From assembly GCF_017872975.1 (NCBI RefSeq), contig NZ_JAGGJP010000011.1, positions 1 through 64,000 of the forward strand: a DNA stretch of 64,000 nucleotides, given 5' to 3'. Below are positions 44,151 through 53,884 of the stretch, piece after piece; the stretch's first letter is position 1; every line of letters starts with the position of its first letter. Position numbers and translations under genes: made by a program. The notes beneath the pieces are model-generated. The model did no database searches. It worked only from the letters and a program-made list of their open reading frames with translations, and was not told the DNA's origin. This stretch comes from Rubellimicrobium aerolatum. Its GTDB lineage: Bacteria; Pseudomonadota; Alphaproteobacteria; Rhodobacterales; Rhodobacteraceae.

Positions 44151-44608
44151 TCCGCTCCATCCGGCAGGTGCCCGACACGGTGCTACGCGAGGTCTGCACG
44201 TCGGTGGCGACCTTCGACGGCGCCTTGCGCGAACTGGCCGAGGACATGCTGGCGACGATGTACGACGCGCCGGGCCGGGGCCTCGCCGCGCCGCAGGTGG
44301 GGGTGGCGCTGCGGATCTTCGTCATGGACGTGGCCTGGAGAGATGGCGCGCCCGCCCCGCAGGTCTTCGTCAACCCAGAGATCGTAGCGGCCTCGGCCGA
44401 GACGGTGACGCGCGAGGAGGGGTGCCTGTCGATCCCCGGCCGGACCTCCTTTGTAGCACGGTCCGCCGAGGTGGCTTTGCGCTGGCGCGGCATCGACGGG
44501 ACGGCGCGGGAGGGGTCGTTCGACGGATTCGCTGCGACTTGCGTGCAGCACGAGATCGACCATCTGGACGGCATCCTTTGCACCGACTGGGAGAATGTCC
44601 CCACATGA
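44147..44608 (+). CDS. Second peptide deformylase
   Basis: A 153-aa deformylase, shorter at the C-terminus than the first. Motifs [19 protein letters not shown] and QHEIDHLDG are complete, although Ile of the first motif is Arg here. The start is GTG 44147, overlapping the first gene as GTGA. It may be a functional paralogue with different preference or a backup. Confidence 0.9.
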   Translation: MIRSIRQVPDTVLREVCTSVATFDGALRELAEDMLATMYDAPGRGLAAPQVGVALRIFVMDVAWRDGAPAPQVFVNPEIVAASAETVTREEGCLSIPGRTSFVARSAEVALRWRGIDGTAREGSFDGFAATCVQHEIDHLDGILCTDWENVPT

Positions 44609-45093
44609 CCCGCGCCATCGTGCCTTGGCCGAACCCGATCCTCCGCACCCCGGCGCTGCCGGTGGACGATGTGACCGACCCGCTCCGTGCCCTGTGGGGC
44701 GAGATGGTGGACGTCATGGAGGCGATGCCGGGGGTTGGCCTCGCCGCGCCGCAGATCGGGGTGGGGCTGGCGCTGGCGGTCGTGGACGCCTCGGAGGCGC
44801 GCGGGCAGGCGGTGCGGATGGCGAACCCGGTGGTGCTGCACGCCAGCGGCCAGTTCCGGGAGCACGAGGAGGCCTCGCCTTGCCTGCCCGGTGTGTCGGC
44901 GATAATCCGGCGTCCGCGCGCGGTGACGGTGAGGTTCCTGGACGAACGAGGCGAGCTGGTGGAGCGGGACTTCGTCGGGCTCTGGGCCACGAGCGTTCAG
45001 CACCAGATCGACCATCTGGCCGGGCGGATGTATTTCGACCGGCTGAGCCGGGTGAAGCGCGACATGCTGATCCGAAAGGCGCGCAAGGGATGA
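44605..45093 (+). CDS. Deformylase-like protein with altered active site
   Basis: A 162-aa protein of the deformylase family. Motif 1 is intact ([10 protein letters not shown]). Motif 2 reads [10 protein letters not shown] instead of EGCLS. Motif 3 reads QHQIDHLAG, so the catalytic Glu of HExxH is Gln. The two His and the Cys that hold the metal may remain, but the catalytic base is missing, so ordinary deformylase activity is unlikely. ATG 44605 overlaps the second gene, and the stop overlaps fmt. It may be a structural or regulatory paralogue. Confidence 0.9.
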   Translation: MTRAIVPWPNPILRTPALPVDDVTDPLRALWGEMVDVMEAMPGVGLAAPQIGVGLALAVVDASEARGQAVRMANPVVLHASGQFREHEEASPCLPGVSAIIRRPRAVTVRFLDERGELVERDFVGLWATSVQHQIDHLAGRMYFDRLSRVKRDMLIRKARKG

Positions 45094-45989
45094 GGATCGC
45101 CTTCCTTGGGACGCCGGAGTTCTCGGTCGCGCCCCTGCGGGCGCTGATCGAGGCCGGGCACGAGGTCGCCTGCGTCTATTGCCAGCCGCCGCGCCCTGCC
45201 GGACGGGGGCAGAAGGCGCGGCCCTCGCCCGTGCAGGCGGAGGCGGAGCGGCGGGGGCTGATGGTCCGGCACCCGACAAGTCTGCGGACGCCCGAGGCGC
45301 AGGCGGAGTTCGTGGCGTTGGGGCTCGATGTCGCGGTGGTGGTGGCCTACGGGCTGATCCTGCCGCAGGCGGTGCTGGACGCGCCGGCACAGGGGTGCCT
45401 GAACATCCATGCGTCGCTGCTGTCGCGCTGGCGGGGAGCCGCGCCGATCCACCGGGCGGTGATGGCAGGGGACGCCGAGACCGGCGTCTGCATCATGCAG
45501 ATGGAGGCGGGGCTCGACACCGGGCCGGTGCTGCTGCGCGAGGCGGTGAGGATCGGGCCGACCGACACGACGGGCGACCTGCACGACCGGCTGAGCGGGC
45601 TGGGCGCGCGGCTGGTCGTGGAGGCGCTGGCTCGGCTGGGGACGCTGGAACCGGAGGTCCAGCCCGAGGAGGGCGTGACCTACGCCCGCAAGATCGACAA
45701 GGCCGAGGCGCGGATCGACTGGACCCGCCCCGCCGCCGAGGTGGACCGGCTGATCCGGGGGCTGTCGCCCGTTCCCGGCGCCTGGTGCGAAGCCGGAGGG
45801 GAACGGGTGAAGCTCCTGCGCTCGCGGCTGGCCGCTCGTTCGGGTGCGCCGGGCGAGGTGCTGGGCGGGCTGACGGTCGCCTGCGGAGAAGGGGCGGTGG
45901 AGGTGCTGGAGGTGCAGCGTGCCGGGGCCAAGGCGCTGCCCGTAGCCGAAGCGCTGCGGGGTTGGGACCCGGGAGCGCGGCTGGGGTAA
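45090..45989 (+). CDS. fmt: Methionyl-tRNA formyltransferase
   Basis: Transfers a formyl group from 10-formyl-tetrahydrofolate to Met-tRNA(fMet). The 299-aa protein begins [18 protein letters not shown] and has [17 protein letters not shown], the catalytic region [18 protein letters not shown] and a C-terminal tRNA-binding OB-like domain ([27 protein letters not shown]). It is the last gene of the def-def-def-like-fmt operon, linking formylation with deformylation. Confidence 0.95.
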   Translation: MRIAFLGTPEFSVAPLRALIEAGHEVACVYCQPPRPAGRGQKARPSPVQAEAERRGLMVRHPTSLRTPEAQAEFVALGLDVAVVVAYGLILPQAVLDAPAQGCLNIHASLLSRWRGAAPIHRAVMAGDAETGVCIMQMEAGLDTGPVLLREAVRIGPTDTTGDLHDRLSGLGARLVVEALARLGTLEPEVQPEEGVTYARKIDKAEARIDWTRPAAEVDRLIRGLSPVPGAWCEAGGERVKLLRSRLAARSGAPGEVLGGLTVACGEGAVEVLEVQRAGAKALPVAEALRGWDPGARLG

Positions 45990-46022
45990 CGCTCCACGGG
46001 AATACGGTTCATTCGTAGGGTC

Positions 46023-46076
46023 CGCTTCAGCGCACCATGACGAGCAGGCTTTGGCTGGTGATGGTGCGCTGAAGCG
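46023..46076. terminator. Long inverted repeat between fmt and rnhA (first)
   Basis: CGCTTCAGCGCACCAT (46023-46038) pairs perfectly with ATGGTGCGCTGAAGCG (46061-46076), giving a 16-bp stem and 22-base loop. It lies 33 bases after the fmt stop and faces the convergent rnhA gene, so it can serve as a two-way terminator. Confidence 0.7.
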
Positions 46077-46100
46077 CACATGACGAGTTGGGCAATGTGT

Positions 46101-46153
46101 CGGGCGGGCTTCCGCCCGCCAAGTCTCGCCAGTGGCGGGCGGAAGCCCGTCCC
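46101..46153. terminator. Long inverted repeat between fmt and rnhA (second)
   Basis: Arms at 46101-46121 and 46133-46153 (left arm contains GGGCGGGCTTCCGCCCGCC) pair over about 21 bp with two mismatches. Each arm is itself nearly palindromic, so alternative small hairpins can form. It ends eight bases before the rnhA stop and probably terminates the leftward rnhA transcript. Confidence 0.65.
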
Positions 46154-46161
46154 ACGGAGTC

Positions 46162-46632
46162 TTATGACGCCTTCGCCTGCTTCGGCTTGAACGGCGCCAT
46201 GCCGGCGCGGGCCAAGGCGTCGGCCCGCTCGTTCTCGACATGGCCGGCGTGGCCCTTGATCCAGCGCCACGTCACCTTGTGGCGGGAGGCAGCCTCTTCC
46301 AGCCGGCGCCAGAGGTCCTCGTTCTTGACGGGCTCGTTCGACGCGGTGCGCCAGCCGCGCCGCTTCCAGTTCGCCAGCCATTCGGTGATGCCGCCCTTCA
46401 CGTAAGCCGAATCGGTGACGACGGTCAGGACGGAGGGCCGCTCCAGCGCCTCCAGGGCGTTGATGGCGGCCAAAAGCTCCATGCGGTTGTTGGTGGTCAG
46501 GGGCTCGCCTCCCATCAACTCCTTCTCGCGGACGACCTGATCGCCTTCGCGCGCGATGAGGAGGGCGCCCCAGCCGCCCGGCCCCGGGTTCCCGGAGCAG
46601 GCGCCGTCGGTGTAGGCGAAGAGGGCGGGCAT
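46162..46632 (-). CDS. rnhA: Ribonuclease HI
   Basis: Cleaves RNA in RNA-DNA hybrids. The 156-aa protein shows the DEDD active site in order: Asp in [15 protein letters not shown], Glu in [13 protein letters not shown], Asp in [12 protein letters not shown], and the final Asp in [11 protein letters not shown], plus the catalytic His in IKGHAGH. The length matches E. coli RNase HI. It is convergent with fmt. Confidence 0.96.
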   Translation of the reverse strand: MPALFAYTDGACSGNPGPGGWGALLIAREGDQVVREKELMGGEPLTTNNRMELLAAINALEALERPSVLTVVTDSAYVKGGITEWLANWKRRGWRTASNEPVKNEDLWRRLEEAASRHKVTWRWIKGHAGHVENERADALARAGMAPFKPKQAKAS

Positions 46633-46698
46633 GGCGGGCTCCTGGGTCCGGGGAGCCCGTGGCCTAGCCCGCCCCGCGCCGGGGCGCAACCGATCCGG

Positions 46699-46962
46699 TC
46701 AGACCGGGAAGTCGGCGGGAGCGACGCCGGCGGCCTCCAGGGCGCGGCGGACCTGCGCCACCTCGTCCTTCGAGAGGCCGTGGTTGCCGCCGTGCAGGCT
46801 GATGTGCTGCCCCGCCAGCGTGGCGGTGAAGCGGCCGTGGCCCGAATGGCCCACTTCGGCCCCAAGGTCGCGCAGCACCCGCTCCACGTCGGCGAGGTGC
46901 AGGTTCGAGGGGATCGGGTGGGCGAAGAGGCTGTGAAGGATCTTGCGGTGGCCGTGGTTCAT
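46699..46962 (-). CDS. HicA-like small protein without visible antitoxin
   Basis: An 87-aa basic protein: MNHGHRKILHSLFAHPIP, then LADVERVLRDLGAEV, HGRFTATLAGQHISLH and LSKDEVAQVRRALEAAGV. The alpha-beta-beta-beta-alpha order with the histidine in the last strand resembles solitary HicA-like double-stranded-RNA-binding-fold proteins common in proteobacteria. No HicB partner is next to it; rnhA lies downstream. Toxin activity is therefore doubtful. Assignment is by pattern only. Confidence 0.55.
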   Translation of the reverse strand: MNHGHRKILHSLFAHPIPSNLHLADVERVLRDLGAEVGHSGHGRFTATLAGQHISLHGGNHGLSKDEVAQVRRALEAAGVAPADFPV

Positions 46963-47070
46963 CGGATGTCTCCCGTTGCTTCGGGACCATCTCCGCACGG
47001 GAGCGGGGGCGCAGCCTTGACCTGCATCAAGCAGACCGTGGTCGCGGCCGACCGTGGCCTCTCGGCCACG

Positions 47071-47505
47071 TCAGGGCAGGCCGGGGAGGAGGCAGAGCAC
47101 GACCAGCGCAGTCAAGAGGAGGCGCAGGCGCAGCCACCAGGGCGGCGCGAGGCCGGCGGCTTGCGCGTGGCGGTCGAGCAGGAGGAGCGCCGCGAAGCCC
47201 AAAGCGAGCGCCAGGGTCGAGAAGCCGGAGAAGACCGCCCAGAGCGCGGGCAGCGTGGAGAGGGCGTAAAGGACGGCGGCGTGCCGCCCCGTCGCGCGGG
47301 TGGCGAAGCCCCAGATCACGCCCGACATGAAGCCGAGGATCACCGTCCCGTAGAGAAGGAGCAGCGTCCGTCCCGTGAAGCGCGGCCCCAGCAGGTCGAG
47401 CGACAGGTCGCCCAAAGCCGGGACCAGCACCGTCAGCGCGCCCCAGGTGAAGGGCAGGACCCCCGCAAGGCCTAGGAGGAGCGGCGCGCGCGGGATGCCG
47501 GTCAT
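47071..47505 (-). CDS. DUF3429-type membrane protein
   Basis: A 144-aa protein with about five membrane helices (LLLGLAGVLPFTWGALTVLV, LLLLYGTVILGFMSGVIWGF and others). The FMSGVIWGF region is typical of DUF3429 proteins, whose function is unknown. It follows ispH after 13 bases on the minus strand and is probably in the same operon. A small hairpin CGTGGCC/GGCCACG at 47053-47070 lies right after its stop. Confidence 0.7.
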   Translation of the reverse strand: MTGIPRAPLLLGLAGVLPFTWGALTVLVPALGDLSLDLLGPRFTGRTLLLLYGTVILGFMSGVIWGFATRATGRHAAVLYALSTLPALWAVFSGFSTLALALGFAALLLLDRHAQAAGLAPPWWLRLRLLLTALVVLCLLPGLP

Positions 47506-47518
47506 GTGCGCGGTCCGG

Positions 47519-48469
47519 TCACGCCGGCTCCCGCAGGATTCGGGGAACCTTGAACTCGATGTTCTCTTCGGCGGTGACGACGGGCCTCACCGTCACGTCG
47601 TGGCGCAGGCGGCAGGCGTCGATCACCTCATTGACCAGCTCTTCGGGCGCGGAGGCCCCGGCGGTGAGGCCAAGGGAGCGGACGCCCTCCAGCGCCCGCC
47701 AGTCGATCTCGGCAGCCGTCTGGATCAGTTGCGCGTAGGGGCAGCCGGCCTTGCGCGCGACCTCGACGAGGCGGCGCGAGTTGGAGGAGTTCGGCGCACC
47801 GACGACGAGGATCGCGTCGCAGGAAGGGGCCATGGCCTTGACCGCCATCTGGCGGTTGGTGGTCGCGTAGCAGATGTCCTCGCGCGCGGGGCCGCTAATC
47901 GCGGGGAAGCGCGCCTGCAACGCCGCCACGATGTCCGCCGTGTCATCCACCGAGAGCGTCGTCTGAGTCACGAAGGCGAGCCGATCCGGGTCCCGCACCT
48001 CGAGCCGCGCCACGTCCGCCACGTCCTCGACCAGCAACACCTCGCCGGGCGGGAGCTGACCCATGGTCCCCACCGTCTCCGGGTGGCCGGTATGGCCGAT
48101 CATCACAAGTTGCAGCCCCTCCGCGTGGTGGCGCGCGGCCTCGATGTGGACCTTGGTCACCAGCGGGCAGGTGGCGTCCACCTGGATCATGTTGCGCGCC
48201 GCGGCCTCCTCGGGCACCGACCTCGCGACGCCGTGGGCCGAGAACACGATGGGCCGATCGGCGGGGGCCTCGTGGACCTCCTCGACGAAGACGGCACCCT
48301 TGGCGCGCAGGGCGTCCACCACGGTCCGGTTGTGGACGATCTCGTGCCGGACGTAGATGGGGGCGCCCCACTTCTCCAGCGCCAGCTCCACGATGCGGAT
48401 GGCGCGATCCACCCCCGCGCAGAAACCGCGCGGGGCCGCGAGATGGAGCGTGAGCGGGGACCGGGTCAT
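47519..48469 (-). CDS. ispH: 4-Hydroxy-3-methylbut-2-enyl diphosphate reductase
   Basis: Last enzyme of the MEP isoprenoid pathway, an Fe-S protein making IPP and DMAPP. The 316-aa sequence has the three cluster cysteines in [24 protein letters not shown] and [13 protein letters not shown], with [11 protein letters not shown] and [15 protein letters not shown] around the substrate. ATG 48469 overlaps the stop of the upstream NYN gene by four bases. Confidence 0.95.
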   Translation of the reverse strand: MTRSPLTLHLAAPRGFCAGVDRAIRIVELALEKWGAPIYVRHEIVHNRTVVDALRAKGAVFVEEVHEAPADRPIVFSAHGVARSVPEEAAARNMIQVDATCPLVTKVHIEAARHHAEGLQLVMIGHTGHPETVGTMGQLPPGEVLLVEDVADVARLEVRDPDRLAFVTQTTLSVDDTADIVAALQARFPAISGPAREDICYATTNRQMAVKAMAPSCDAILVVGAPNSSNSRRLVEVARKAGCPYAQLIQTAAEIDWRALEGVRSLGLTAGASAPEELVNEVIDACRLRHDVTVRPVVTAEENIEFKVPRILREPA

Positions 48470-49086
48470 TCCTCGGCGGCGACAGGGGAGGCGCTGGGGG
48501 CGGTGGTCTCGGCCGGCTCGCGCGGGGCGAGGGTCCGGGTCGCCTCGGGGCGTGGCTCGCGCGGGGGACGTCCCACGACCTCGCGCAGGTCCTCCAGGTC
48601 GATGAAGTTGTCGGCCTGCCGGCGCAACTCGTCCGAGATCATCGGCGGCTGGCTGCGGATGGTGGAGCAGACCGAGACGCGCACGCCCTTGCGTTGAAGG
48701 GCCTCGACCAGCGGCTTGAAGTCGCCGTCGCCGGAGAAGAGCACCACGTGGTCCACGTGCGGCGCGAGTTCCAACGCATCCACGCAGAGCTCCACGTCCA
48801 TGTTGCCCTTGACCTTCCGGCGGCCGAGCGAGTCGGTGTATTCCTTGGCGGGCTTGGTCCGCATCGTGAAGCCGTTGTAGTTCAGCCAGTCCACCAGCGG
48901 CCGGATGGGCGAATATTCCTCGTTCTCCAGCAGCGCGGTGTAGTAGAAGGCGCGGACGAGCTTGCCCCGGCGCATGAACTCGGACCGCAGGAGCTTGTAG
49001 TCGATGTCGAAGCCCAGGGCCTTGGCTGCGGCGTAGAGGTTGGAGCCGTCGATGAAGAGCGCCAGACGGTCGTCGCGGTAGAACAT
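48466..49086 (-). CDS. NYN-domain (LabA/DUF88-like) protein
   Basis: A 206-aa PIN-like nuclease-fold protein. Conserved acidic residues are in [28 protein letters not shown] and [17 protein letters not shown], the three acid clusters of NYN domains thought to bind metal and cut RNA. The C-terminal 40 residues are a proline- and glutamate-rich tail of low complexity. It heads the operon with ispH and the DUF3429 gene. Its target is unknown. Confidence 0.88.
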   Translation of the reverse strand: MFYRDDRLALFIDGSNLYAAAKALGFDIDYKLLRSEFMRRGKLVRAFYYTALLENEEYSPIRPLVDWLNYNGFTMRTKPAKEYTDSLGRRKVKGNMDVELCVDALELAPHVDHVVLFSGDGDFKPLVEALQRKGVRVSVCSTIRSQPPMISDELRRQADNFIDLEDLREVVGRPPREPRPEATRTLAPREPAETTAPSASPVAAEE

Positions 49087-49188
49087 GGAATGCCTTTCGG
49101 TAATGCGCCGGAGCCGGCCTCACCGAAGCGGGCGGCGTGAATGGAGCCAAGATATGGAGGCGCGCGCGCGACGCAAGGGAGGGGCGGT

Positions 49189-49755
49189 GTGACCTTTGTG
49201 CAGGCCTTGGTGGCGCTGGGGGCCAACCTGACTTCGGACCGGGGCGGCCCGGTCGAAGCGGTGGCGGGGGCGCTGGCGGCCCTGGGCAAGCTGGGCCGGG
49301 CGGTAAGGCCAAGTCGGCTCTGGCAAAGTCCGTCTTGGCCGCCGGGCGGGCCGAGCTACGTCAATGCTGCCGCCGCGCTTGAGACGGAGCTGCGGCCCGA
49401 GGAGCTACTGGCCGGGCTCCATCGCATCGAGGCGACGTTCGGCCGCACCCGAGACGTGCGCTGGGGCGCGCGGACCCTGGATCTCGACCTGATCGCCTGG
49501 GGCGACGCGGTGCGGCCCGAGGCAGTCACGCAGGCGCTCTGGCGCGACCTGCCGCCCGAGCGGCAGGGCCGGGAGGCTCCCGACCGCCTCGTCCTGCCGC
49601 ATCCCCGGATGCAGGATCGCGGTTTCGTGCTCGTGCCGCTGGCCGAGATCGCGCCCGACTGGCGGCACCCCTTGATTGGGCGCACGGTGCGGGAGATGCT
49701 GACGGCGCTGCCTTCCGCTGCGTTGGAGGGGATGGAGCCCCTGCCCGGCGGCTAG
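49189..49755 (+). CDS. folK: 2-Amino-4-hydroxy-6-hydroxymethyldihydropteridine pyrophosphokinase
   Basis: Folate-pathway kinase of 188 aa. Family motifs are ALGANL at the start, [34 protein letters not shown] (ATP/Mg site) and [19 protein letters not shown]. The start is GTG 49189 with GGGAGGGG just upstream; it is a common start in this genome's style. It is about twenty residues longer than the E. coli enzyme through an insertion near residues 110-125. Confidence 0.92.
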   Translation: MTFVQALVALGANLTSDRGGPVEAVAGALAALGKLGRAVRPSRLWQSPSWPPGGPSYVNAAAALETELRPEELLAGLHRIEATFGRTRDVRWGARTLDLDLIAWGDAVRPEAVTQALWRDLPPERQGREAPDRLVLPHPRMQDRGFVLVPLAEIAPDWRHPLIGRTVREMLTALPSAALEGMEPLPGG

Positions 49756-49769
49756 GGGCTGATTCGTGC

Positions 49770-49798
49770 TTGTCAACCGGCGCGCGACTGTCTAGCTA
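49770..49798 (+). promoter_or_regulatory. Likely promoter of rpoZ
   Basis: TTGTCA (49770-49775), 17 bases, then TAGCTA (49793-49798) fits a sigma-70-type promoter. It lies 72 bases upstream of the rpoZ start and could drive rpoZ and rel. Confidence 0.5.
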
Positions 49799-49869
49799 GG
49801 GGGCTTCCGAGGCCGGACCGCCGGACGTATCCGTGCGCCCGGCCCATCGCCATTTCGGGAGTGTGCTCA

Positions 49870-50223
49870 ATGGCCCGCGTGACCGTCGAGGATTGCGTCG
49901 ACAAGGTTCCCAACCGCTTCGAGCTCGTGATGCTCGCCGCCCACCGCGCGCGCGAGCTGGCCTCGGGCTCGCCGCTGACCATAGCCCGCGACAACGATAA
50001 GAACCCCGTCGTCGCGCTGCGCGAGATCGCCGAGGAGACCCAGCAGGCCGAGGACCTGCGCGAGCGGATGATTGCCGCCCACCAGACCCAGATCGAGGTG
50101 GACGAGCCCGAGGAGGACACCATGGCCCTCCTCATGGGCGCGGAGATGGACCGGCCCGTGCAGAACGACATGGACGAGGAACGGATGCTCCGCGCGCTGA
50201 TGGAGGCGCAGGGCCAGCGCTGA
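49870..50223 (+). CDS. rpoZ: RNA polymerase omega subunit
   Basis: Small RNA polymerase subunit of 117 aa. It starts [32 protein letters not shown], the invariant omega pattern of alphaproteobacteria, followed by [13 protein letters not shown]. The acidic C-terminal tail is usual in this group. Omega is part of one ppGpp-binding site, which makes the adjacent rel gene a meaningful neighbour. ATG 49870 is preferred to the in-frame GTG at 49861. Confidence 0.95.
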   Translation: MARVTVEDCVDKVPNRFELVMLAAHRARELASGSPLTIARDNDKNPVVALREIAEETQQAEDLRERMIAAHQTQIEVDEPEEDTMALLMGAEMDRPVQNDMDEERMLRALMEAQGQR

Positions 50224-50257
50224 CCTTTCGGGTCCCGGCGCGCGGCGGGGGGACAAG

Positions 50258-52438
50258 ATGCAGGATCAGGCTTTCGCAATGGCACCGGGCGCGGCGACGA
50301 TCGCCACGCCCGACGACCTCGTGGCGCTCGTCAAGCGCTACAACCCCCGCTCCAACGAGGCGCTGATCCGCCGCGCCTGGGTCTTCGGCGAGAAGATGCA
50401 CGAGGGGCAGACCCGCAAGAGCGGCGAGCCCTACTTCACCCATCCCATCGCCGTGGCCCGCATCCTGGCCGAGCAGCAGATGGACGATGCCACCATCGTG
50501 ACGGCGCTGCTGCATGACACGGTGGAGGACACCAAGGCCTCGCGCGCGACCGTGGAGGCCGAGTTCGGCCCCGAGATCGCCGAACTGGTCGAGGGCGTCA
50601 CCAACCTGACCAAGATGCAGATCCGGTCGGACGAGACGCGCCAGGCCGAGAACTTCCGCAAGCTGTTCATGGCCACGAGCCGCGACCTGCGGGTGACGTT
50701 GGTCAAGCTCGCCGACCGTCTGCACAACATGCGGACGATCAAGTCCATGCCGCCCGAGAAGCAGGCCCAGAAGGCTCGGGAGACCATGGACATCTATGCG
50801 CCTCTTGCCGGGCGCATGGGGATGCAGTGGATGCGCGAGGAACTGGAGGATCTCTCCTTCAAGGTTCTCATGCCCGAAGCGCGGCAATCGGTGATCCGTC
50901 GCTTCCTGACCTTGCAGGACGAGGCCGACACCGTCATCAACAAGATCGTGGAGGACATCCGCGAGTTGCTGGCGCGCGAGGGGATCGCCGCCAGCGTGAC
51001 GGGTCGCGCGAAGAAGCCCTATTCGATCTGGCGCAAGCTGCAAACCAAGGACCAGGCCTTCTCGCGGCTGTCGGACATCTACGGGTTCCGGATCATCTGC
51101 GGCACGGCGGCCGACTGCTATCGCATCCTGGGCGTCATCCACCAGAAGTGGCGCGCGGTGCCGGGGCGCTTCAAGGACTACGTCAGCCAGCCCAAGTCGA
51201 ACGGCTACCGCTCCATCCACACCATGGTGTCGGGCCGCGACGGCAAGCAGGTCGAGATCCAGATTCGCACCCAGGAGATGCACGAGGTCGCCGAGTCGGG
51301 CGTGGCCGCGCACTGGTCCTACAGGGATGGCGTCAGGTCCGAGAACCGCTTCGCCGTCGATCCGGTGCGCTGGATCGCCCAGATGACCGAGCGGTTCGAG
51401 GGCGGCGAGGACCACGACGAGTTCCTCGAGGCCGTGAAGCTGGAGATGTACCAGGACCAGGTGTTCTGCTTCACGCCCAAGGGCCACGTCATCCCCTTGC
51501 CCAAGGGCGCGACGCCCATCGACTTCGCCTATGCGATCCACACCCGCATCGGCTCGGCCTGCGTGGGGGCCAAGGTGGACGGGGTGCGGGTGCCGCTCTA
51601 CTCGCGGCTGCGGAACGGCCAGATGGTCGAGATCATCACCGCCGAGGGTCAGACCCCGCAGGCGAGCTGGATCGGCATCGCCGTCACGGGTCGCGCGAAG
51701 TCGGCCATCCGGCGGGCGCTGCGCGAGGAGGACCGGGAGAGGTTCATCAAGCTCGGCGCGGAACTGGCCCGCGTCGCCTTCGAGAACGTGGGCAAGAAGG
51801 CCACCGACAAGGCGCTGCGGACCGCCGCCAAGGCGCTGGGGCTGGACGACGAGGACGATCTCCTCGCCCGCCTCGGCTCGGCCGAGATGACGGCGCGCGA
51901 GGTGGTGCGCGTGCTCTACCCCGACCTCGCCCGCCGCCCCGGCGAGGAGGTGGACGAGAAGAAGGCCGTCGTCGGCCTGGAGCCGGGGCAGGCCTATCGC
52001 CGCGCGCTCTGCTGCCAGCCGGTTCCGGGCGAGCGGATCGTCGGCATCACCCACCGGGGACAAGGCGTCGTCGTCCACGCCATCGATTGCCCGGCGCTGG
52101 TGGACTACGAGGAGCAGCCGGACCGCTGGCTCGACCTGCGCTGGCAGGAGGGGAACCACCGCGCGGTCAACACCGTGACGCTGGAGCTGACCATCTCCAA
52201 CGGTCCCGGCGTGCTCGGGCGCATCTGCACCCTGATCGGGGAGCAGTCGGCCAACATCTCGGACCTCCAGTTCACCGACCGGAAGCCCGATTATTACCGC
52301 CTGCTGGTGGACGTGGACCTGCGGAACGCCGAGCACCTGCACCGCGTGATGACCGCGCTGGAGGCCGAGACCAACGTCTCCGCCGTTGCCCGCCACCGCG
52401 ACCCCCGGCGGGCGACGATGACGCCGCCGCGCGGCTGA
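50258..52438 (+). CDS. rel: Bifunctional (p)ppGpp synthetase/hydrolase
   Basis: Stringent-response enzyme of 726 aa. The N-terminal HD hydrolase domain (about 40-190) has YFTHPIAVARIL and LLHDTVEDT; the synthetase domain (about 240-355) has RLSDIYGFRIIC and SNGYRSIHTMV; TGS (about 395-455) has VFCFTPKGHVIPLPKGATPIDF; a C-terminal ACT domain lies at about 650-720. The intact HDxxED motif indicates both activities, as in the single Rel/SpoT-type proteins of alphaproteobacteria. Confidence 0.95.
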   Translation: MQDQAFAMAPGAATIATPDDLVALVKRYNPRSNEALIRRAWVFGEKMHEGQTRKSGEPYFTHPIAVARILAEQQMDDATIVTALLHDTVEDTKASRATVEAEFGPEIAELVEGVTNLTKMQIRSDETRQAENFRKLFMATSRDLRVTLVKLADRLHNMRTIKSMPPEKQAQKARETMDIYAPLAGRMGMQWMREELEDLSFKVLMPEARQSVIRRFLTLQDEADTVINKIVEDIRELLAREGIAASVTGRAKKPYSIWRKLQTKDQAFSRLSDIYGFRIICGTAADCYRILGVIHQKWRAVPGRFKDYVSQPKSNGYRSIHTMVSGRDGKQVEIQIRTQEMHEVAESGVAAHWSYRDGVRSENRFAVDPVRWIAQMTERFEGGEDHDEFLEAVKLEMYQDQVFCFTPKGHVIPLPKGATPIDFAYAIHTRIGSACVGAKVDGVRVPLYSRLRNGQMVEIITAEGQTPQASWIGIAVTGRAKSAIRRALREEDRERFIKLGAELARVAFENVGKKATDKALRTAAKALGLDDEDDLLARLGSAEMTAREVVRVLYPDLARRPGEEVDEKKAVVGLEPGQAYRRALCCQPVPGERIVGITHRGQGVVVHAIDCPALVDYEEQPDRWLDLRWQEGNHRAVNTVTLELTISNGPGVLGRICTLIGEQSANISDLQFTDRKPDYYRLLVDVDLRNAEHLHRVMTALEAETNVSAVARHRDPRRATMTPPRG

Positions 52439-52450
52439 GGCGGCGCGGCG

Positions 52451-53095
52451 GTGGTCTTCCGGCGGCGCGACCGGCGGTCCCCCTGGCGCATGGCGGCCGA
52501 GGCCGTCTATCCGCGCGGCGGCTGGATGCGGGCGATCGAATACATCAAGCACCGCCTTCGCCGCCTGCCCGACAGCCCCGAGAAGATCGGGCGCGGCATG
52601 GCGGCGGGCGTGTTCATCAGCTTCACGCCTCTGTACGGGTTCCACTTCCTCGGCGGGCTGCTGATCGCCAAGCTGATCCGTGGCAACCTGCTGGCGTCGA
52701 TGATCGGGACTTTCGTCAACAACTTCCTGACGCTTGTGCCCATCAGCGCCCTGGCGATGGGCTTGGGCACCTGGATGCTGGGCCATCCCCCGGACGCCGA
52801 CCTCATGCGCGAGCTCGGACACCAGTTCAGCCAGGCGGGCCGGGACCTCTGGCACAACATTTGGTCCGTTTTCTCGCCTGAACGGATGGAATGGGACCAC
52901 CTCCGCGTCTTCCTGCGGGCGGTGTTCCTGCCCTACCTCGTGGGTGGGATCGGGCCGGGGCTCGTGGTCGCGCTGGTCTTCTACTGGATCACCGTGCGGC
53001 TGGTCGGCGCCTATCAGGCGGGACGGCGCAAGGTGCTGGAGGAGAAGCTCGCGCAGCTCCGCAAGCCCCCTGGCGCGGGCGGGCCGGGGCGCTAG
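52451..53095 (+). CDS. DUF2062 membrane protein
   Basis: A 214-aa protein starting at GTG 52451, 12 bases after rel. It has the DUF2062 motif [25 protein letters not shown] followed by two to four hydrophobic segments ([41 protein letters not shown]) and a basic C-terminal helix. Function is not known. The rel-DUF2062-pdxJ order is conserved in Rhodobacterales. Confidence 0.85.
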   Translation: MVFRRRDRRSPWRMAAEAVYPRGGWMRAIEYIKHRLRRLPDSPEKIGRGMAAGVFISFTPLYGFHFLGGLLIAKLIRGNLLASMIGTFVNNFLTLVPISALAMGLGTWMLGHPPDADLMRELGHQFSQAGRDLWHNIWSVFSPERMEWDHLRVFLRAVFLPYLVGGIGPGLVVALVFYWITVRLVGAYQAGRRKVLEEKLAQLRKPPGAGGPGR

Positions 53096-53123
53096 GGTGG
53101 CCCCGACTCGAACGGGGGATGCG

Positions 53124-53873
53124 ATGAGCGAACGGCTGAGGCTCGGGGTCAACATCGACCATGTGGCGACCGTCAGGAACGCGCGGGGAACGGCCTTTCC
53201 CGACCCGGTGCGCGCGGCGCTGGTCGCGGAGGGCGCGGGCGCCGACGGCATCACCGCGCACCTGCGCGAGGATCGCCGCCACATCTCGGACCGCGACATC
53301 GAGCGGCTGATTGAGGCGCTGAGTAAGCCTCTCAACTTTGAGATGGCCGCCACCGAAGAGATGCAGGCCATCGCGCTCCTCCACCGCCCCCACGCGATCT
53401 GCGTCGTGCCCGAGCGGCGGGAGGAGCGCACGACGGAAGGAGGGCTCGACGTGGCGGGATCCGAGGACCGCATCGCCCGCTTCATCGCCCCCCTGCGCGA
53501 CGCGGGCTCGCGCGTGTCGCTGTTCATCGGCGCGGACCCGGCCCAGGTGGACGCCGCCGCCCGCGTCGGCGCGGTGGTGGTCGAGATCCACACAGGGACT
53601 TATTGCGACGCCCACCATGAGGGGAGGCCCGAGGAGCGGAACGCCGAGCTGGACCGCATCGCGGCGGCGGCCAAGCAGGCGGCGGCGCTCGGGCTGGAGG
53701 TCCATGCCGGCCACGGCCTCACCTACGAGACGGTCGCCCCCATCGCCGCGATCCCCGAGATGCGGGAGCTGAACATCGGGCATTTCCTGATCGGCGAGGC
53801 GATCATGCAGGGCCTCGCCCCGGCCATCGCCGAGATGCGCCGCCGCATGGACGCGGCGCGCGGGCTCGGCTGA
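53124..53873 (+). CDS. pdxJ: Pyridoxine 5'-phosphate synthase
   Basis: TIM-barrel enzyme of 249 aa that condenses 1-deoxyxylulose 5-phosphate with 3-amino-2-oxopropyl phosphate in vitamin B6 synthesis. Signature motifs: [38 protein letters not shown](R) and IHTGTYCDA, and near the end [16 protein letters not shown] 53124. Confidence 0.96.
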   Translation: MSERLRLGVNIDHVATVRNARGTAFPDPVRAALVAEGAGADGITAHLREDRRHISDRDIERLIEALSKPLNFEMAATEEMQAIALLHRPHAICVVPERREERTTEGGLDVAGSEDRIARFIAPLRDAGSRVSLFIGADPAQVDAAARVGAVVVEIHTGTYCDAHHEGRPEERNAELDRIAAAAKQAAALGLEVHAGHGLTYETVAPIAAIPEMRELNIGHFLIGEAIMQGLAPAIAEMRRRMDAARGLG

Positions 53874-53884
53874 GGACGGGGCGG

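Noticed and set aside
50132-53593. A 1153-codon open frame on the minus strand
   Set aside because: It lies opposite rel, DUF2062 and pdxJ. Its composition is a third-position shadow typical of high-GC coding DNA, and no domain is recognisable.
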